Assembly (NCBI RefSeq): GCF_020080835.1
Contig: NC_058162.1
Location: 4,913,323-4,977,322 of the forward strand
Direction: 5' to 3'
Source of the DNA: Cotesia glomerata
Lineage: Eukaryota > Arthropoda > Insecta > Hymenoptera > Braconidae
DNA length: 64,000 bases
Shown here in pieces: positions 26,539 to 40,195 of the stretch (position 1 is its first letter; every line of letters begins with the position of its first letter). Made by a program: the position numbers and the translations under genes. Below the pieces are notes generated by a model. It did not search any database, had not been told where the DNA came from, and saw only the letters and a program-made list of their open reading frames with translations.

Positions 26539-27017
26539 ATTATTATATATTGATATTTCATATATATGTATATATGAAAAATATATCAAAATGCATGTGG
26601 GTACTCAAATGAAAGCTCTTGATGAGTGTAATATCGGGATGAGCTTATATCTTCAAAAATCTCAATAGTTAAGAAAGTACGGTGCAATTTAACATAATTA
26701 AGAAATGACCTTGTATCTTTTGAACTATTGACATTTTTAAAGATATAAGCTCACCTTAACATTACACTCATCAAGACCTTTCATTTTAGTACCCACATCA
26801 ATTTTTCATATATATATATATATATGAAAATGCATGTGGTTACTCAAATGAAAGCTCTTGATGAGTGTAACATCAGGATGAGCTTATATATTTAAAAACG
26901 TCAGTAGTTAAAAAAGTACAGTGCAATTTAACAAAAGTCATTATTTAATAAAGCAAAATTTTATTTATTTATAGTTCACAAGCCACGGCAGTCACATAGT
27001 GACTGCAAGGTTGCTTG
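26539..27017 (+). mobile_element. H1 Helitron-like fragment
   Basis: Begins inside a palindromic module, contains part of a second and ends with the H1 hairpin and GGTTGCTTG, where the CTAG has decayed. It lies directly after the preceding H1 copy. Confidence 0.65.
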
Positions 27018-28669
27018 TTTCTATTGTTTTTGCTTTCCATTTCGTAAATAATATTTTGAATAATTTCACTGTAAAACGAACGCCCGCGACTGTAATTAAA
27101 TCTGTGAGACAAATAAATACATGTTTAAAAATTTTTAAAATGCATATTATTGAAAAACATTAAGATAGTTTTTTTAAAAGTCATTATAATCTATTATAAG
27201 CTGACATTTGTTTCAAAATATCAATTTAAAAGATGAATATTTAATAATAAATTCAAAATTTATTTTATTAGGGTTGCGTTTATTAACCAGCAATTGAATT
27301 TACAAGTCCGAAGTTCGAATCCCAGTAAGGATAAAAAAAGTAACCTTGAATCTTAATGTTTATTTCGTCAATTATTTGAAAACATTTGAATAAAATCTAA
27401 AAAGATTAAACTATAAATAAATGAAATGGCGAAAAAAATAAAGCGAATTCTGTGAGAATATTCAGAATAACATAAGATAAAAAGTATGAAAATAAAAAAA
27501 AATATGCTTAGTCGCTGGTAGTAAATATACGGATATTTAAGCTGGTAACCTTGAAGAAAGTAAATAACATTCCAGAGCGTTTGAATAATAAGAAGGAAGC
27601 GGGTTAGAGGTGGCGCTGAATTCGGAGCCGGCGTTGCGTGATCGACTTTGACGAGGGACTTTTGAAGGTTGGACTTTTATATACCACTCGCACACTTACT
27701 CACTTATCACATACTCACATACTCACATATGTGAATAAAATCTAGAATAATGTGTGTAAATCCGTATGCATGTGCCGGCTTCCGCGGATCCGTTACGGAG
27801 CATAACAAAGAAACGACAAAGAGAAGAAGTATCGTGAAGATAGAGACGAAGAACGAATGGGTCGTATGTCCAGAAACGGAACAGCTGAAAGGCCCCGAAT
27901 CGGTCGTAAACAGGATGGAGTAGGGGCCCGATCCCCTCAAGGTGATTCTTGTTTGGTTCGACATCTTGGAGTGAATTTCGACCTTATTAGGGAACTGGAC
28001 TGTATAGCGGATATTTACATAAATATACGAAGATTTTAAGAGCATGTTCATCTTAATATGACTAAGTCTGACTTGCTAGATAATTCAATTAGATAAATCA
28101 TTAAGATAAGCTCATTTAAATGGATGTTTTTTTTAGCTCATGTGTTATGAAATTTTATGGTTGGTATTTTTTTTTTTATAAATTTTAAATTGATGTAAAT
28201 ACTCCTTTATATGCTGAAAAAAAAATAAGTTGGTTCAGGAAAAATAATTTCAATCTTATTTTGAGGAATTCAGTTCGAATTAATTTAAAAAATCCACTCG
28301 CGAATTTTCGCAAGAAAATTAAACTAAAAAAAGTTATTCATTCAAGAATTTTAACAATTCAACCCACCACTGTACTATTTTTAAATAAGATAAAAATATA
28401 TTTGACCGAAAAATTTATTTTCACGGTAATGTTTATTCAAGATATTACTGACTTGTTTCAACAAAATCAACAATCCTTCGACTTCTCTCATTTACTATCC
28501 TGTCAAAAATAAGTCTCAAATATCTTTCAATATGGGTTTAAATAAAATGTTTGTTTTTTTTTCTTTTCAGTGTTGTTAAAACAAAAGAATAGAAAATTGT
28601 CTGAGAAAATGAAATTTTTGTTAGTTTTGTAAAATAATTTTTGATGTTAATTAAATTTAATTTTACTTA
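27018..28669. other. Non-coding, GC-richer island near 27.6-28.0 kb
   Basis: An apparently single-copy stretch of higher GC at about 27590-28010 holds overlapping short ORFs without recognisable domains. The remainder is AT-rich. Confidence 0.4.
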
Positions 28670-28873
28670 CACAGAAAAAGAGTTAACTTGAGCCAAGAAA
28701 ATATTTTTCTTTCTAATTATTTTCTTGAGTGAAAAAAATTTTTTTTATTATAAATTATAACTTTTGGATGGAGACTTTTGGAAAAAATTTTCATTCAAGA
28801 ATTTCATCCTTCGATCGAGTATTTTATTGTTTGTAAAAGAGTAACATATACATTTGACCTAAGTAATTTTTTC
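28670..28873. repeat. M4-type palindromic MITE
   Basis: Starts CACAGAAAAAGAGTTAACTT with TTGAGCCAAGAAAA motifs and ends near TTTTTTCTG. The termini are imperfect. Confidence 0.5.
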
Positions 28874-29054
28874 TGTTGGTTTGAAGCTGTACAATTAATT
28901 CCAGATAATACCGACTTCTATTAATAATACCAGATTTTTCAATCACTTAAAATAAATCAGTGGAATTTCACTGATTCCAATCAGTGAATGACAATTCCAC
29001 TCGTGAATAAGTGGATTTCCACTGATTTAACCAGTGGGCATAACAGCGCACATA

Positions 29055-29754
29055 CACAGAAAAAAAGGTTCACTTGAACCAAGAAAATATTTTTCTTCCT
29101 AATTATTTTCTTCAGTAAAAAAAAATTTTTTTCGACACAAGAAATTTCACTTATTCCAACAAAATTACTTCTCTTGCTTTAAGAAATACGTATCTTGATC
29201 CAAGAAAATTTATTTAAGTCAAGAAAATCTTGTTGTTTTGAGAAACTTCAGCCTCTTGCTCCAAAAAATTTAGTTCTTGATAGAAATAAATTTTCTTGTC
29301 TTGAGAAAATTTCTCTCTTGCTCCAAAAAATTAAATATGAAGATAGAAGTAAATTTTCATTAATATTTTTATTGATTAACATGTCAAATGGGAAGATCAA
29401 ATAATGTTGGATCATTTTTTTTTCATTTAATATGTATAATTGCACGCTAAAATAATATAAAATGGGTATCAAATATTCAAGAGAAAAATTTTTTCAAGGT
29501 GAGAAAATTTTTTTCTCAGCTAAAGTAGGTGGCGCTGCTTCCCTAAAGTATCTAAAAATCATTATCAAATATAAAAATTTATTGTATCAAGTATTTATGA
29601 TAATTTGAGTTAAGAAATAATTACTTCCACCAAAAATAGAATTTCAAGAAAAATTTTTACTTCGGCCAACACAATTTCGGTCTTCCTTCGGGCACCCGAA
29701 AATTTTCTTGAGCCAAGAATTTTGTTCTCCAGTCAAGAAATTTTTCTTTCTGTG
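29055..29754. repeat. M4-type MITE, long copy
   Basis: TA-flanked CACAGAAAAAAAGG at the left and TTTCTTTCTGTG at the right. The interior repeats AAGAAAATTT/AAATTTTCTTG many times. Internal ORFs (29195-29404 and its complement) are built from these motifs and are not genes. Confidence 0.65.
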
Positions 29755-32700
29755 TAACGAAATTAATGTACTCTCGAATCTTCAGTTATTGAATTTTTTT
29801 CGCCAAGAAAATGAATTTCAAAATGAAAAATTTTGGAATTTTTACTACTAGTTCTTCTCGAAAAACTTTTTTTCTTAAATTAAAAATATTTTTGCATCAA
29901 GATAGTTTTTTTAGTGTATAATCCTTCAATTCGACGTTTTTAATTTTGTATTTATCAGAATTGTAGATAAGTCAAAGGAATCTTTTAAATTAATGATCTG
30001 TACAATTCTGAAAGCGAGCACACTTACGCTACCTAGCCATCTAGCGGCAGCCTCAGGCACTACTACTAAAAACTTGGAACAAAGATAACCTGTTTTCTTC
30101 AAAATAATTTTGTTTTTGGATCAACTAGTATTTTTTTCAGAGTTTGAGTGCCAGGATTATGCAGATTAGAGCATTTATTTATTTACTGGTCTTAGAATCT
30201 GAAAATCGTGATTTTACCATCACATCTGTCGCGATTAGAGGATAGGAGGTCAGAAGAATGAGTCTTTTAAGGACTTTGATGTATAACAAGTTGGGTTAAT
30301 ATGTCTAGTATCGAGAATGGGACAGACAGACATTTATAAAGCAAACGGGATTTGGGTCACCAGTGACGATAAACGGAATAAAAAATATATATTAAGTTAA
30401 GATAGAAGAATAAGATAGATGGTATGGGTTTATAAAGAGAACATAGAGGACTCGTTATTTTATTTTTTGGCTCTATAGTGATAGTTTTTTTACTTATTTA
30501 TTCTTATTCGAAAAACCTTGAAGTCGCGCATGGATTCATTGGGGAGAATGGCATTTTGGCAGCACGTGTTCGGCCTTTTTTACTTTATTTTTGTGGAAGT
30601 ATTATTATTATGGGATACGCCGAAAACGTTATATAGTTATACACATATATCGAGATGAAGAGGGAGAAGAAGATCTTTTAAAATATACATTATACGTATC
30701 CGGCAATATCGCGAATTTCATAATAGGAGATGTTGATCATAATAATAACATTCATTATATAAATATATATTCCTTTTTATTATTATGATTAATGAGCTGG
30801 TATATAATCTTCTCATTATATCACTTGTTTAACAAAAAAAATATTTACGACAAAAATAGCTTACATTTCGCTAATTAAAAAATAAATAAAAGCCCAAGTG
30901 CCAGAATTTCAATCGGCAGTAAATATATCGAGATGTCTTTCTTTGTTCGGGAGCCAGCCCATAAATTTTTTCCTAGTAATTGAAAGAAAAAAGAAACATT
31001 TTAGCGTAGAAGGAAGAGGAAGTAAGAAATTTCTCGGAACCCCTCACTTCGCCTCCTCTTCTTTTTAATCCAAAAAATAAATAAAAAGGATGTGAAGAAA
31101 GCGATAAAATGGAATTCAATAATAAACTTTAAATATTTATTACTCTCGATGATTTATGGAATTTTTATTTCGACTATAATAATAAAAATAGGTAAAAAAT
31201 GAAGACAGAAAAAAATTTTCGATAGTGAACCACTTTATAATGCTTCACACAATTAATTTTGTAAAAATAGTGTAGGTAAGTTTTTGAGTTAGACCGTAAG
31301 TTTTGCACGACTCATAATGCAAAACATATGGGTCATTCCATGCCAAATCACCTGATTTTAAAAATCATATTTATTCATCCGGTTGAATTTTTTATGTTTT
31401 TGTACACATAAAAAGACACCTAATCCTAAATTTTGAGCCCTTAATTTTCAAAAACCTTGGATACGAATTTTTGAAAATCGCAAAAAAATAACGATGATGT
31501 AATTTTCAGAAATTCATAACTCCTGATTAAATTATCGTAATTTTATTTTGAAAGTGGATATTTCTTTCAGTTTCAAATGTAGTTTTCGAAAAAGAAATTA
31601 AAAAAAAATTTTTTTTTCATTTTTTTTTACATTTTAACTCAAATTTCGACTTTTTTTGAAGACCGACATTTTTAATTTTTTTGAAAAAAATATATGTTTC
31701 ACTAGATTATAAAAAAAATTTTTTAAGCCCTTTGTCAAATGGGGATTCAAATATCTTAAATTTTTTAAGCAACTTTTTCAAATTTTTTTAATCAAAAATT
31801 CAAGTTTTTTAAAGATTTTTTAATTTTTGTAAATATGGACAAATAATATTTTCCTACTGTGCCAATGATTACTTAACTAAATAACATATCATTATAAGTT
31901 TAATTTCTTTTTGCTAAGTTTCAAATCTTAACAGATGTTTAAAACACAAATTTTTCAGTTTTTTTTCCTTTTCTTAAAATGCAAGTACATTAAAATATTA
32001 TTTTTACTTTTTCTTTTATATGTAATATGATCCTTTAAAAAGACTTTAATTTATTTTCTAGTGACCCTGTTTTTGGATATTGCTGTTAGATCTTTATGTA
32101 AAGAAATAAATAAATAAATAATATTATATTTTTTATTAAAATTTAATCAGTATTATCAATAGTGAATTTATAGATTTTCCAAACTTTCGTCTTCATTTTT
32201 TTACCCTAAACTTTTCGGCAGTGAAAAACGTATGTGTTGTTATGTGTATCAATCGATTGTTCTCCATCCAAAATTCGCGTGTATTTCAAACCACTCGGAA
32301 ATCTCAGTGATTTAGCTTCACAATTCGTTTTTATGGGTTTCCTTCTATTTCCTTTCTTCTTCAGCGTCTTTCTTCCTCATGAGAATGATCTCCTTCTTTC
32401 AGAGCTCGAATTACTAAACTACCTATACATATACGGTCTAACCAAAATTCTGTTGTTAGGTTTTCCTCCAATATACCATCCTCACTCTTACCGCGGTCTA
32501 TATGTTTTTTATTTCCCGATCTTTGATTGTGTCTTTGCGAGATGCACGGCGATATTGTATTATACAGAGACATATAGTTGAGTGGAGTACCCATACCAAG
32601 TTGAGAATAAAGGAAAGGGCTCGGTGTGGTTTGTTGGTATTGCTTTTCAGGCCGGAGATTTCGTGAACGAGGAAACACGCGTCACTTATCCTCAAATTGT

Positions 32701-33846
32701 CCGTAGTCACGATTTATTGCCCAAAATTATATGTATTATGTTTGGTCTGCTAAGCTATTGCGTCAGGGATGCTTTATTAAAAATCGACTAACATCCGAAA
32801 TTAATATAATCGCTTTTTTACTTATCTTATGTTTTATTTTTTTCAAAAATTTCTTACGAAGATAGAATTAATTTCATTTCTTACGAGGCTAAAAAATGAA
32901 ATTCTTTACAACGTAAAAAATAAATTTGATTTTTCTTTTTAACGCATGAATTATTTTATAACGTGAGTGATGGAAAATTTACAAGATTAACATAAAATTA
33001 ATTTTTGCAAAACATAGGAACAATATTGCAACAAAAAATAATTATTTTTTATACATGAATATTATTTTTTCGAATTAAATTATGATTGTTGATTTCCCTG
33101 TCTAAAAATATTCTATATATATATGCTGAGAAATTGAAATTTTTGAAAAAAATTCAAATCTCATGATAATGAATTTTTTTCAATGAATATTTTTAAACAG
33201 GGTTTAAACATAAAATTAATTTATAAGAAGAATTTCTTTCTGTTCTATTATTTCTGGGTCTATTTTTTCTAAAATCCGCAATAGAAATTTTCAAAAAAAA
33301 ATCACCACTTTTAAATATTAATATTAAAGGCTCATATTTTAATTTTCAATGTTTACATATTTTAAACTTCAACAAGAAGTAAAAAGTGAATACTTGAGTA
33401 GTAAAATTTTATTTTAACCTGACATAGACTTCTACCTCATAAAAAGTTTCGTTTACGTAAATAACTTCTCTTTCCTTTCAGAAATATAATTATATTTTCA
33501 CGGAAATTTGCATTGCTCTGAACAAAAGTAAAATTTTTCGATAAATTAAGTATTTAAAATAATAAAAACCAATCATGGGAAAGTTTATAATTTTTCATTT
33601 CTACATATTGATAAAAATCGGACAGAAAAAAGGAATGCATAGTGTCTAACCCTAGTGGCGGCATTCCGAAACTTGACGCTTTTAGAATAATCATATGAGT
33701 TAAAAATGTAGTCAGTATTATCGATTGTCAGTTATGAGCGATCTATATATGGCGCTTAAATTATTTTTGAATCGATTTGAAAAGTTCGAACTATTCGAAG
33801 GATTCAAGAATGAGTCAAACTATTTAAAGTTTCGAATATTCGCATA
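29755..33846. other. Non-coding tract with repeat fragments
   Basis: No supported gene in about 4 kb. Seen: a truncated M5-like stretch at about 31150-31260, a TGCACGACTCATAATGC fragment near 31308, GGGTCATTCCATGCCAAAT at about 31330 that looks like the start of a repeat, an (AAAT)n tail at 32100-32124 reminiscent of a LINE 3' end, and a GC-richer patch at 32220-32720 whose ORFs lack domains. Confidence 0.4.
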
Positions 33847-34014
33847 CACAGTAAAAAATTTTGCGTCAAAAAATTTTGTGTTAAAAATTTTTATGTCAAA
33901 TATTTAACAATTTTTTGTGTTGATTTAATAAAATAAATGTTAAATTTACACATAAAAGTGTTAAATATTTAACACAAAGTTTTTTGACGTAATGACGCAA
34001 AATTTTTTGCTGTG
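33847..34014. repeat. M3 palindromic MITE
   Basis: TA-flanked CACAGTAAAAAATTTTGCG to GCAAAATTTTTTGCTGTG, with TTAACA-rich inverted arms. Confidence 0.8.
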
Positions 34015-35077
34015 TACCCGCTAGTCTATTGAATTCACTCTTACCCGACCAAACAACTTATATTTATTAGCGATGTTATCGTCTGAAAGAAAATTTTATT
34101 ATAAATCATTTAATATGCATTTTAAATAACAAACGTGGCAGATTTTTTTTAATAATTAATGTATAAAAACAAATAATTAATAGATTAGGTTATTAAATTA
34201 ATTAATTTTTAATAGATAATTAATTAAAGAATCTATCAAGCTGTTTAAATTTATTTTAAAGTGCTTCTTTATTGCGAAATAAATTATTTACTTCTACTAA
34301 TTAATTATTTTTTTGTCTATCAGCTGAGCGAATTATCGACCGAGATTTTTGGTGACTACAGCGACGCGCGCACATTAAGAGATGTCGCCTAATTCAAACT
34401 TATATTTGACGCTGATGTTGATTATTTAAAAAAAAAATTGAATTTTGAAATACTCGGATAGAATGTTATTATATTATTATGTCTAGAAATTTTACTATAA
34501 ATTTTAAGGCTGCGAATTTTAGTTGAGTCGAATTAATTCAATGAAATAATATTTTTATATTGTGAGGCGTCCTCTTTTGGATTTTCAAAACTTATTTAAT
34601 TTATTACGAAAATTATTACAACGTCATTGGGGTTAAGTGTATTGCCAACAAAATTTCAAAGTATCTGTGGGAAACTTATCGTCCCCTTTTCAAGTCCTTC
34701 CACCCCAAGGGTTGATAACAACCCTGTAGATAGATATATGGAAATTTTAGTACCAGGTAGTGAAAGTGAAACGACTAATGTAAATGACCGAGATAGTTAT
34801 ATATGTAGATGAAAGTGACAACTGACCAATAGGGAGTTTAAAATAAATCCATGGAATATTTAGGTAAAAGACCCTCGTGTGCTATGATATAACATATAAC
34901 CCTTTTCATAAAATCCTTAAGCGTTATCGCCTTTTCCCAATATCATACAGGGGAATAAATGTATCACGTATAATCGGGTAGTATAAAGTACACACTATTA
35001 TGTATAACACATAATATATCGGGATTACATTTTTTATACTTAAAAAATATTATTATCATGATTAATATTTTTTAGTA
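34015..35077. other. Non-coding sequence
   Basis: A short M5-end-like piece (GAGGCGTCCTCTTTTGGATT) occurs near 34563. Nothing else is recognised. The 61-codon ORF at 34627 has no recognisable domain. Confidence 0.4.
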
Positions 35078-35258
35078 CACAGAAAAAAAAAATTTCTTGC
35101 GTTAAGAAAATTATAAGGAAGACAAAAGTTATTTTGGAGCAAGAAGAAATTTTCTTGGCTCAAAAAACTTTGAACTCATTCAAGAAATTTTCAATTTTAC
35201 TTAATATTTTTTTGAGCCAAGAAAATTTACACTTCAGTCAAGAGTTTTTTTTTCAGTG
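35078..35258. repeat. M4-type palindromic MITE
   Basis: TA-flanked CACAGAAAAAAAAAATTTCT to TTTTTTTTTCAGTG, with CAAGAAATTT motifs. Confidence 0.7.
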
Positions 35259-35261
35259 TAG

Positions 35262-35923
35262 ATTTCATGGAAATCTAGGCATATTAAGCTAGTAGTGGCA
35301 GAGCCCATCTTGGACGGTCATTATTATCGATTTCTCGGAATATAAACAAGCAACAGTATTCTAAATAGAGCAACTAATTAGCAACAAAAAAGCAACAAAT
35401 TTAGCACCACAAATAAATTTTGTTGCTTGAATAATAAGTCAATGCCTGATGGACGAGTCCATGCTAGCTTGATAAACCTTGGAAATCTAACTATTGCACT
35501 TGTTCTCATGGCAAAACTTTTGGAAAATTTTACTATTTTCTGACTCGGCTCAACGAGATGATTTAGAAAGTAAATATGATTCAAAACTTTATATATGTTT
35601 GCATTTATATATTTACAATATATACGATATAACGCGGCTTAAGACAATTGTCTGGACGATAGCGTCTCTAATTCATAATGGATCTTCTCCAAATTTAGCT
35701 TACTTAATCTTTAGACGAATACCAAGTTCAAGTTCAAAGATGAGCTTAATTGGTTAAGTAATTCAAAAATTACAGGGTTTCAAAATTTAAAAAATCGTAA
35801 AAATTCACAGTTTGGGAATTTCTTTCGAGAATAACTTTTTAATGAAATAACATCGAATTTTTGTAAATTGCATTTTAAAGCCTATTAAACGAGCTTTAAT
35901 TTTCATGTCATTTTATTCTTTTA
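35262..35923. repeat. Degenerate copy of a repeat also in the duplicated units
   Basis: From about 35480 the sequence (GAAATCTAACTATTGCA, then TTCTGACTCGGCTCA, AACGCGGCTT and AATACCAAGTTCAAGTTC) aligns with 45293-45480 and with 49980-50215. It marks an old dispersed family of unknown class. Its ORFs are not conserved between copies. Confidence 0.5.
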
Positions 35924-36160
35924 CACTGATAAAAAAATTGACTCAAGAGCCAAAATCTTGAACCAAAAATACCATTTTGAAAAAAATGATTTTCTTGAGT
36001 CAAGATAATAAATTTTTGAGTCAAGAAATTATTTTTGATTTAAGTAAATTTTTCTTGTCTCAAGAATTTATTCTCTTGAGTCAAGAAAATCATTTTCTTT
36101 AAAATGGTATTCTTGGTTCAAAATTTTTGCTCTTGAGTCAAGTTAATTTTTTTATCTGTG
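35924..36160. repeat. M4-type MITE, near-perfect palindrome
   Basis: TA-flanked CACTGATAAAAAAATTGACT at the left and its complement ending ATCTGTG at the right. The arms stay complementary over most of the 237 bp, including TTTTGAACCAAGAATACCATT-like sequence. Confidence 0.8.
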
Positions 36161-37367
36161 TAGACAAAAAATAACCAATCCTTTTGAAGATATTTAATGA
36201 AATTTTACTATTGCATTCGTTTTAACTTTAGAAAAAGGGATTCTATCAATGTAATTGAAGTATTTGTATCATTAATGTTGTGATTATATTTAACTAGAAA
36301 ATATACTTCCATTTCGGCACTTTTTAATATTTAAAATTTTACTGAAAAACAGAGCCGTCAATTAACGCGAGAATAATAATTGTTGATTCATCTCAGCAAA
36401 ACGAGTCCCTGAAGAGTAATTTACGAAAAATAATCTCCCTATCTATTTAAAAATTTCCATAAAATGACAATTACACATCTCGTAGCTTGTATTTTTTTAT
36501 CCGGGATAAAATACTCCCAATTTTATCCGAGTCATACTCTTACAAGATTATTGTCTATACGGCCATCTGCTCGGCCAACTGCACAGCCTTAAGCCTGGAG
36601 GGCGAGCATCGATAAAACGCGTTGTAGTACACATAATTTCAGGGTACTTTTTATTCCATCTAATTTTACAAAAAATAACAAAGAGAATAGAACCGGGAAT
36701 TATTTGCTGGGAGTTGGAATAAATTTAGTGTGTGAGGCTCTAGACTATACTACCCAACAATTTTTCCAATCGATTTCCATTCTACCGTACCGGATAGAAG
36801 CTTGTTCTTATACGCAACGAGAAAAGAAGAGCAACCCTCTTATGTCGTGTACTTATGTTGGCTGGTACTTTTGTACTGAGTAAAAATGAATGAAATGCGG
36901 CTGAGCCTGGGGGACGGCATGTTGTGTGCTCTAGACTCAGACTCTAACGAACCACTTGTGGGCAATGTTGAAAATTCCTGCCCTCGGAATCTGCGATTTA
37001 ATTTTTTTTTTTTTCAAGTACTCTGCTCTTCTATTGACGCACGGTCACTTAGGTAAGTACTATCGACCTTTATTTTAGGCACTTAGTTGATTCTAGGTCA
37101 ATTAATGCTTTCATACAGAATAATATTGGTAAATTAGAAAAAAAAATTACTCGCTCAAGATAATTGTTTTTTATAATAATATTCCAATCTCCTAATTTAA
37201 GAAAAAATTAGATTCTAGTACTGAAAAAAAAACTACTTGATTAAAGAAAAATGTTCTGAAAATTTTACTCTTGTTTCGAGATATTCAGTGCGATTAATTC
37301 AAGAAATTAACTCGTGAAGTAAAAAAAAATTTATCATTTTAACTAAGGATAATGTTTTTAAATAAGA
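36161..37367. other. Non-coding, GC-richer near 36.6-37.0 kb
   Basis: No supported gene. Partial M4-like motifs are visible at about 37200-37360. Confidence 0.4.
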
Positions 37368-37564
37368 CTAGCAACCTTGCAGTCACTATGTGACTGCCGT
37401 GACTTGTGAACTATAAATAAATAAAATTTTGCTTTATTAAATAGTGTTTTGTTAAATTGCACTGTACTTTTTTAACTATTGACGTTTTTAAAGATATAAG
37501 TTCATCCCGATGTTACACTCATCAAGAGCTTTCATTTGAGTACCCACATGTGTTTTGATATATT

Positions 37565-37644
<80 letters not shown>

Positions 37645-37873
37645 AATTGATGTAGGTACTCAAATGAAAGGTCTTGATAAGTGTAATGTCGAGGTAAGCT
37701 TATATCTTTAAAAACATTAATAGTTCACAAGATACAAGGTCGTTATTATGTTAAATTGAACTGTAATTTTTTAACTATTGACATTTTTTTAAAATATAAG
37801 CTCACCCCGATGTTACATTCATCAAGAGCTTTCATTTGAGTACCTACATGCATTTTTGATATATTTTTTATGT

Positions 37874-37930
<57 letters not shown>

Positions 37931-38141
37931 TATGAAAAATTGATGTGGGTACTCAAATGAAAGGTCTTGATGAATATAACATCGGGATGAGCTTATATCT
38001 TTAAAAATGTCAATAGTTCACAAGATATAAGGTCATTTCTTAATTATCTATCTCGGGATAGATCATAAAAACCATAAAAACCCATTTTATCATATAAATA
38101 CACTGGCCACAAAATTTTTCTTATTTTATTAATAATATAGA
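37368..38141 (-). mobile_element. H1 Helitron-like element
   Basis: Minus-strand TC start next to T (38142) and CTAG end next to A (37367), with the GCAGTCACTATGTGACTGC hairpin. The loops of its two palindromic modules are expanded (TA)n runs at 37569-37640 and about 37880-37926. Confidence 0.8.
37569..37640. repeat. (TA)n microsatellite
   Basis: About 36 TA units at the apex of an H1 palindrome. It is probably grown from the short TATATA loop seen in other copies. Confidence 0.9.
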
Positions 38142-39138
38142 TAATATGTATTTCATCTATAAATTTTTTTCCACGATAAAACTAATTCTCCATTTGAAAA
38201 AAAAAACGAAATGATTGTTAGTATTAGAAAATAGTAATTTTTATGTCAAATTTGATTGGATCTTACGAGAATAATAAGCTTTTGATCGAAAATTTTGAAT
38301 TCTCAAGCCAAAAAAAAACGAGTTGCAAGACACAAAAATTCTTGAATTAAGAAATAATGTTATCTTCAAAATACTTTTTTTAGATTAAGAATATATATTT
38401 TTTTAATCAAGATAATTTTTATATCAGTATTTTCAACTTGCTAGAAAAATTAGTAACTTTGACTACGACATACTTTGCAAGTATCATATTAATAATGTTA
38501 TTTTTCGATTATAAATTATCCAGCTTTTTAATACGTATAAAATGAATAATAAAAAAAATGGGGACCTAGTCTGAGTTTGGGAAAAATTATTCGCGGAGGT
38601 GTATTTTTGTTATGTGTGAAAATAAATGTAACAAAGCAAGTATCGTATTATAGGTCCTTTATTTTTAGTGTTTCATTTTTTAGGGACGTTTATCCTTGTT
38701 GGGGCATGGCAGGGTTGGACCCTCTGCTCTGGTTTCTCTCGTCTCTCGTCTCTCGTCTCTTGTGTGTATATAAATGTATAAATGTATTCACATGTATGCC
38801 TATCGCGTATTTTGTAGGCACGAGGCACGAGGCGTATTTGCGAGCTCCGAGCTTCAGCTATGAGGGTGGTACGGCCATGCCAGTTCCCAATTAAACAAAT
38901 GCCACCCAGTTTGCAAAAGCACCCCTCGCCATACCATACAGCGTAAGCACATTCTGGGTCTACATTTTACACTCTACTGTTGTAATGGTAAAGGGAGGTT
39001 TTGGTCAGAGGGTTGCACGTGTCGACATTTTGCCCACTATTCCCATACTGTATTTCGATATTATGTTTTGCTTAACTTTACAGTTAATGTTATCTTGCAA
39101 TGCTTTTTTTTCACCTTTGTTATTTTTTTTTTACATTA
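38142..39138. other. Non-coding, GC-richer near 38.6-39.0 kb
   Basis: Includes a TCTCGTCTC repeat near 38738-38760. ORFs at 38577-38894 and 38985-39200 lack domains and splice support. Confidence 0.4.
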
Positions 39139-40195
39139 TCTATATTATTAAAAGAATAAGCAAAATTTTGTGGCCAGTGATTTTATATGATTTTATATGA
39201 TAAAATGGGTTTTTATGGTTAAATTTGGTATCGTTGGAAATCTTGACCTGAAGTTGTGCCTTTTCATTGTTTCATATCATTCTCACCAATAGTCAATTTA
39301 TGATGATAAGTATTTAGGCTGCATTTGAAAATACTCTATCTCTAGATACATAATTAAAAAATTACCTTGTAACTCGTGAACTATTGACATTTTGAAAGAT
39401 ATAAACTCATCCCGATGTTACACTCATCGAGACCTTTCATTTGAGTACCCACATCAATTTTTCATATATTTATATATATTATATATATGTATATATGAAA
39501 AATATATCAAAATGCATGTGGGTATTCAAATGAAAGCTCTTGATGAGTGTAACATAGGGATAAGCTTATTTCTTCAAAAATTTCAATAGTTAAGAAAGTA
39601 CAGTACAATTTAACAAATATCTTGTGAACTATTGACATTTTGAAAGATATAAACTCATCTCGATGTTACACTCATCGAGACCTTTCATTTGAGTACCCAC
39701 ATCAATTTTTCATATATTTATATATAATATATATATGTATATATGAAAAATATATCAAAATGCATGTGGGTATTCAAATGAAAGCTCTTGATGAGTGTAA
39801 CATAGGGATGAGCTTATATCTTCAAAAATTTCAATAGTTAAGAAAGTACAGTGCAATTTAACAAATATCTTGTGAACTATTGACATTTTTAAAAATATAA
39901 GCTCATTTCGATGTTACACTCATCAAGACCTTTCATTTGAGTACCCACATCAATTTTTCATATATTTATATATAATATATATATGTATATATGAAAAATA
40001 TATCAAAATGCATGTGGGTATTCAAATGAAAGCTCTTGATGAGTGTAACATAGGGATGAGCTTATATCTTCAAAAATTTCAATAGTTAAGAAAGTACAGT
40101 GCAATTTAACAAAAGTCATTATTTAATAAAGCAAAATTTTATTTATTTATAGTTCACAAGACACGGCAGTCATATAGTGATTGCAAGGTTGCTAG
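39139..40195 (+). mobile_element. H1 Helitron-like element with three palindromic modules
   Basis: A|TC start, standard hairpin (one arm slightly mutated) and GGTTGCTAG|T end. Three near-identical modules of about 249 bp lie in tandem (starting about 39361, 39611 and 39860). Each is a palindrome with TGAGTACCCACATCA and GTGGGTATTCAAATG arms. The similar 65-codon ORFs at 39392 and 39640 come from this tandem repeat. Confidence 0.85.

Noticed and set aside
32234..32678. Overlapping ORFs of 115 and 105 codons on opposite strands
   Set aside because: Mutual shadows in a single-copy GC-richer patch; neither resembles a known family.
38577..39200. ORFs of 105 and 71 codons in a GC-richer patch
   Set aside because: No domain or splice support; TCTCGTCTC repeats and low-complexity stretches explain part of it.
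39392..39837. Two near-identical 65-codon ORFs that look like tandem paralogous genes
   Set aside because: They are read from tandem palindromic modules of an H1 Helitron; similar frames occur in other H1 copies.
39361..40086. CRISPR-like array because of regular repeats
   Set aside because: Repeats are ~249-base palindromic Helitron modules in eukaryotic DNA with no unique spacers.
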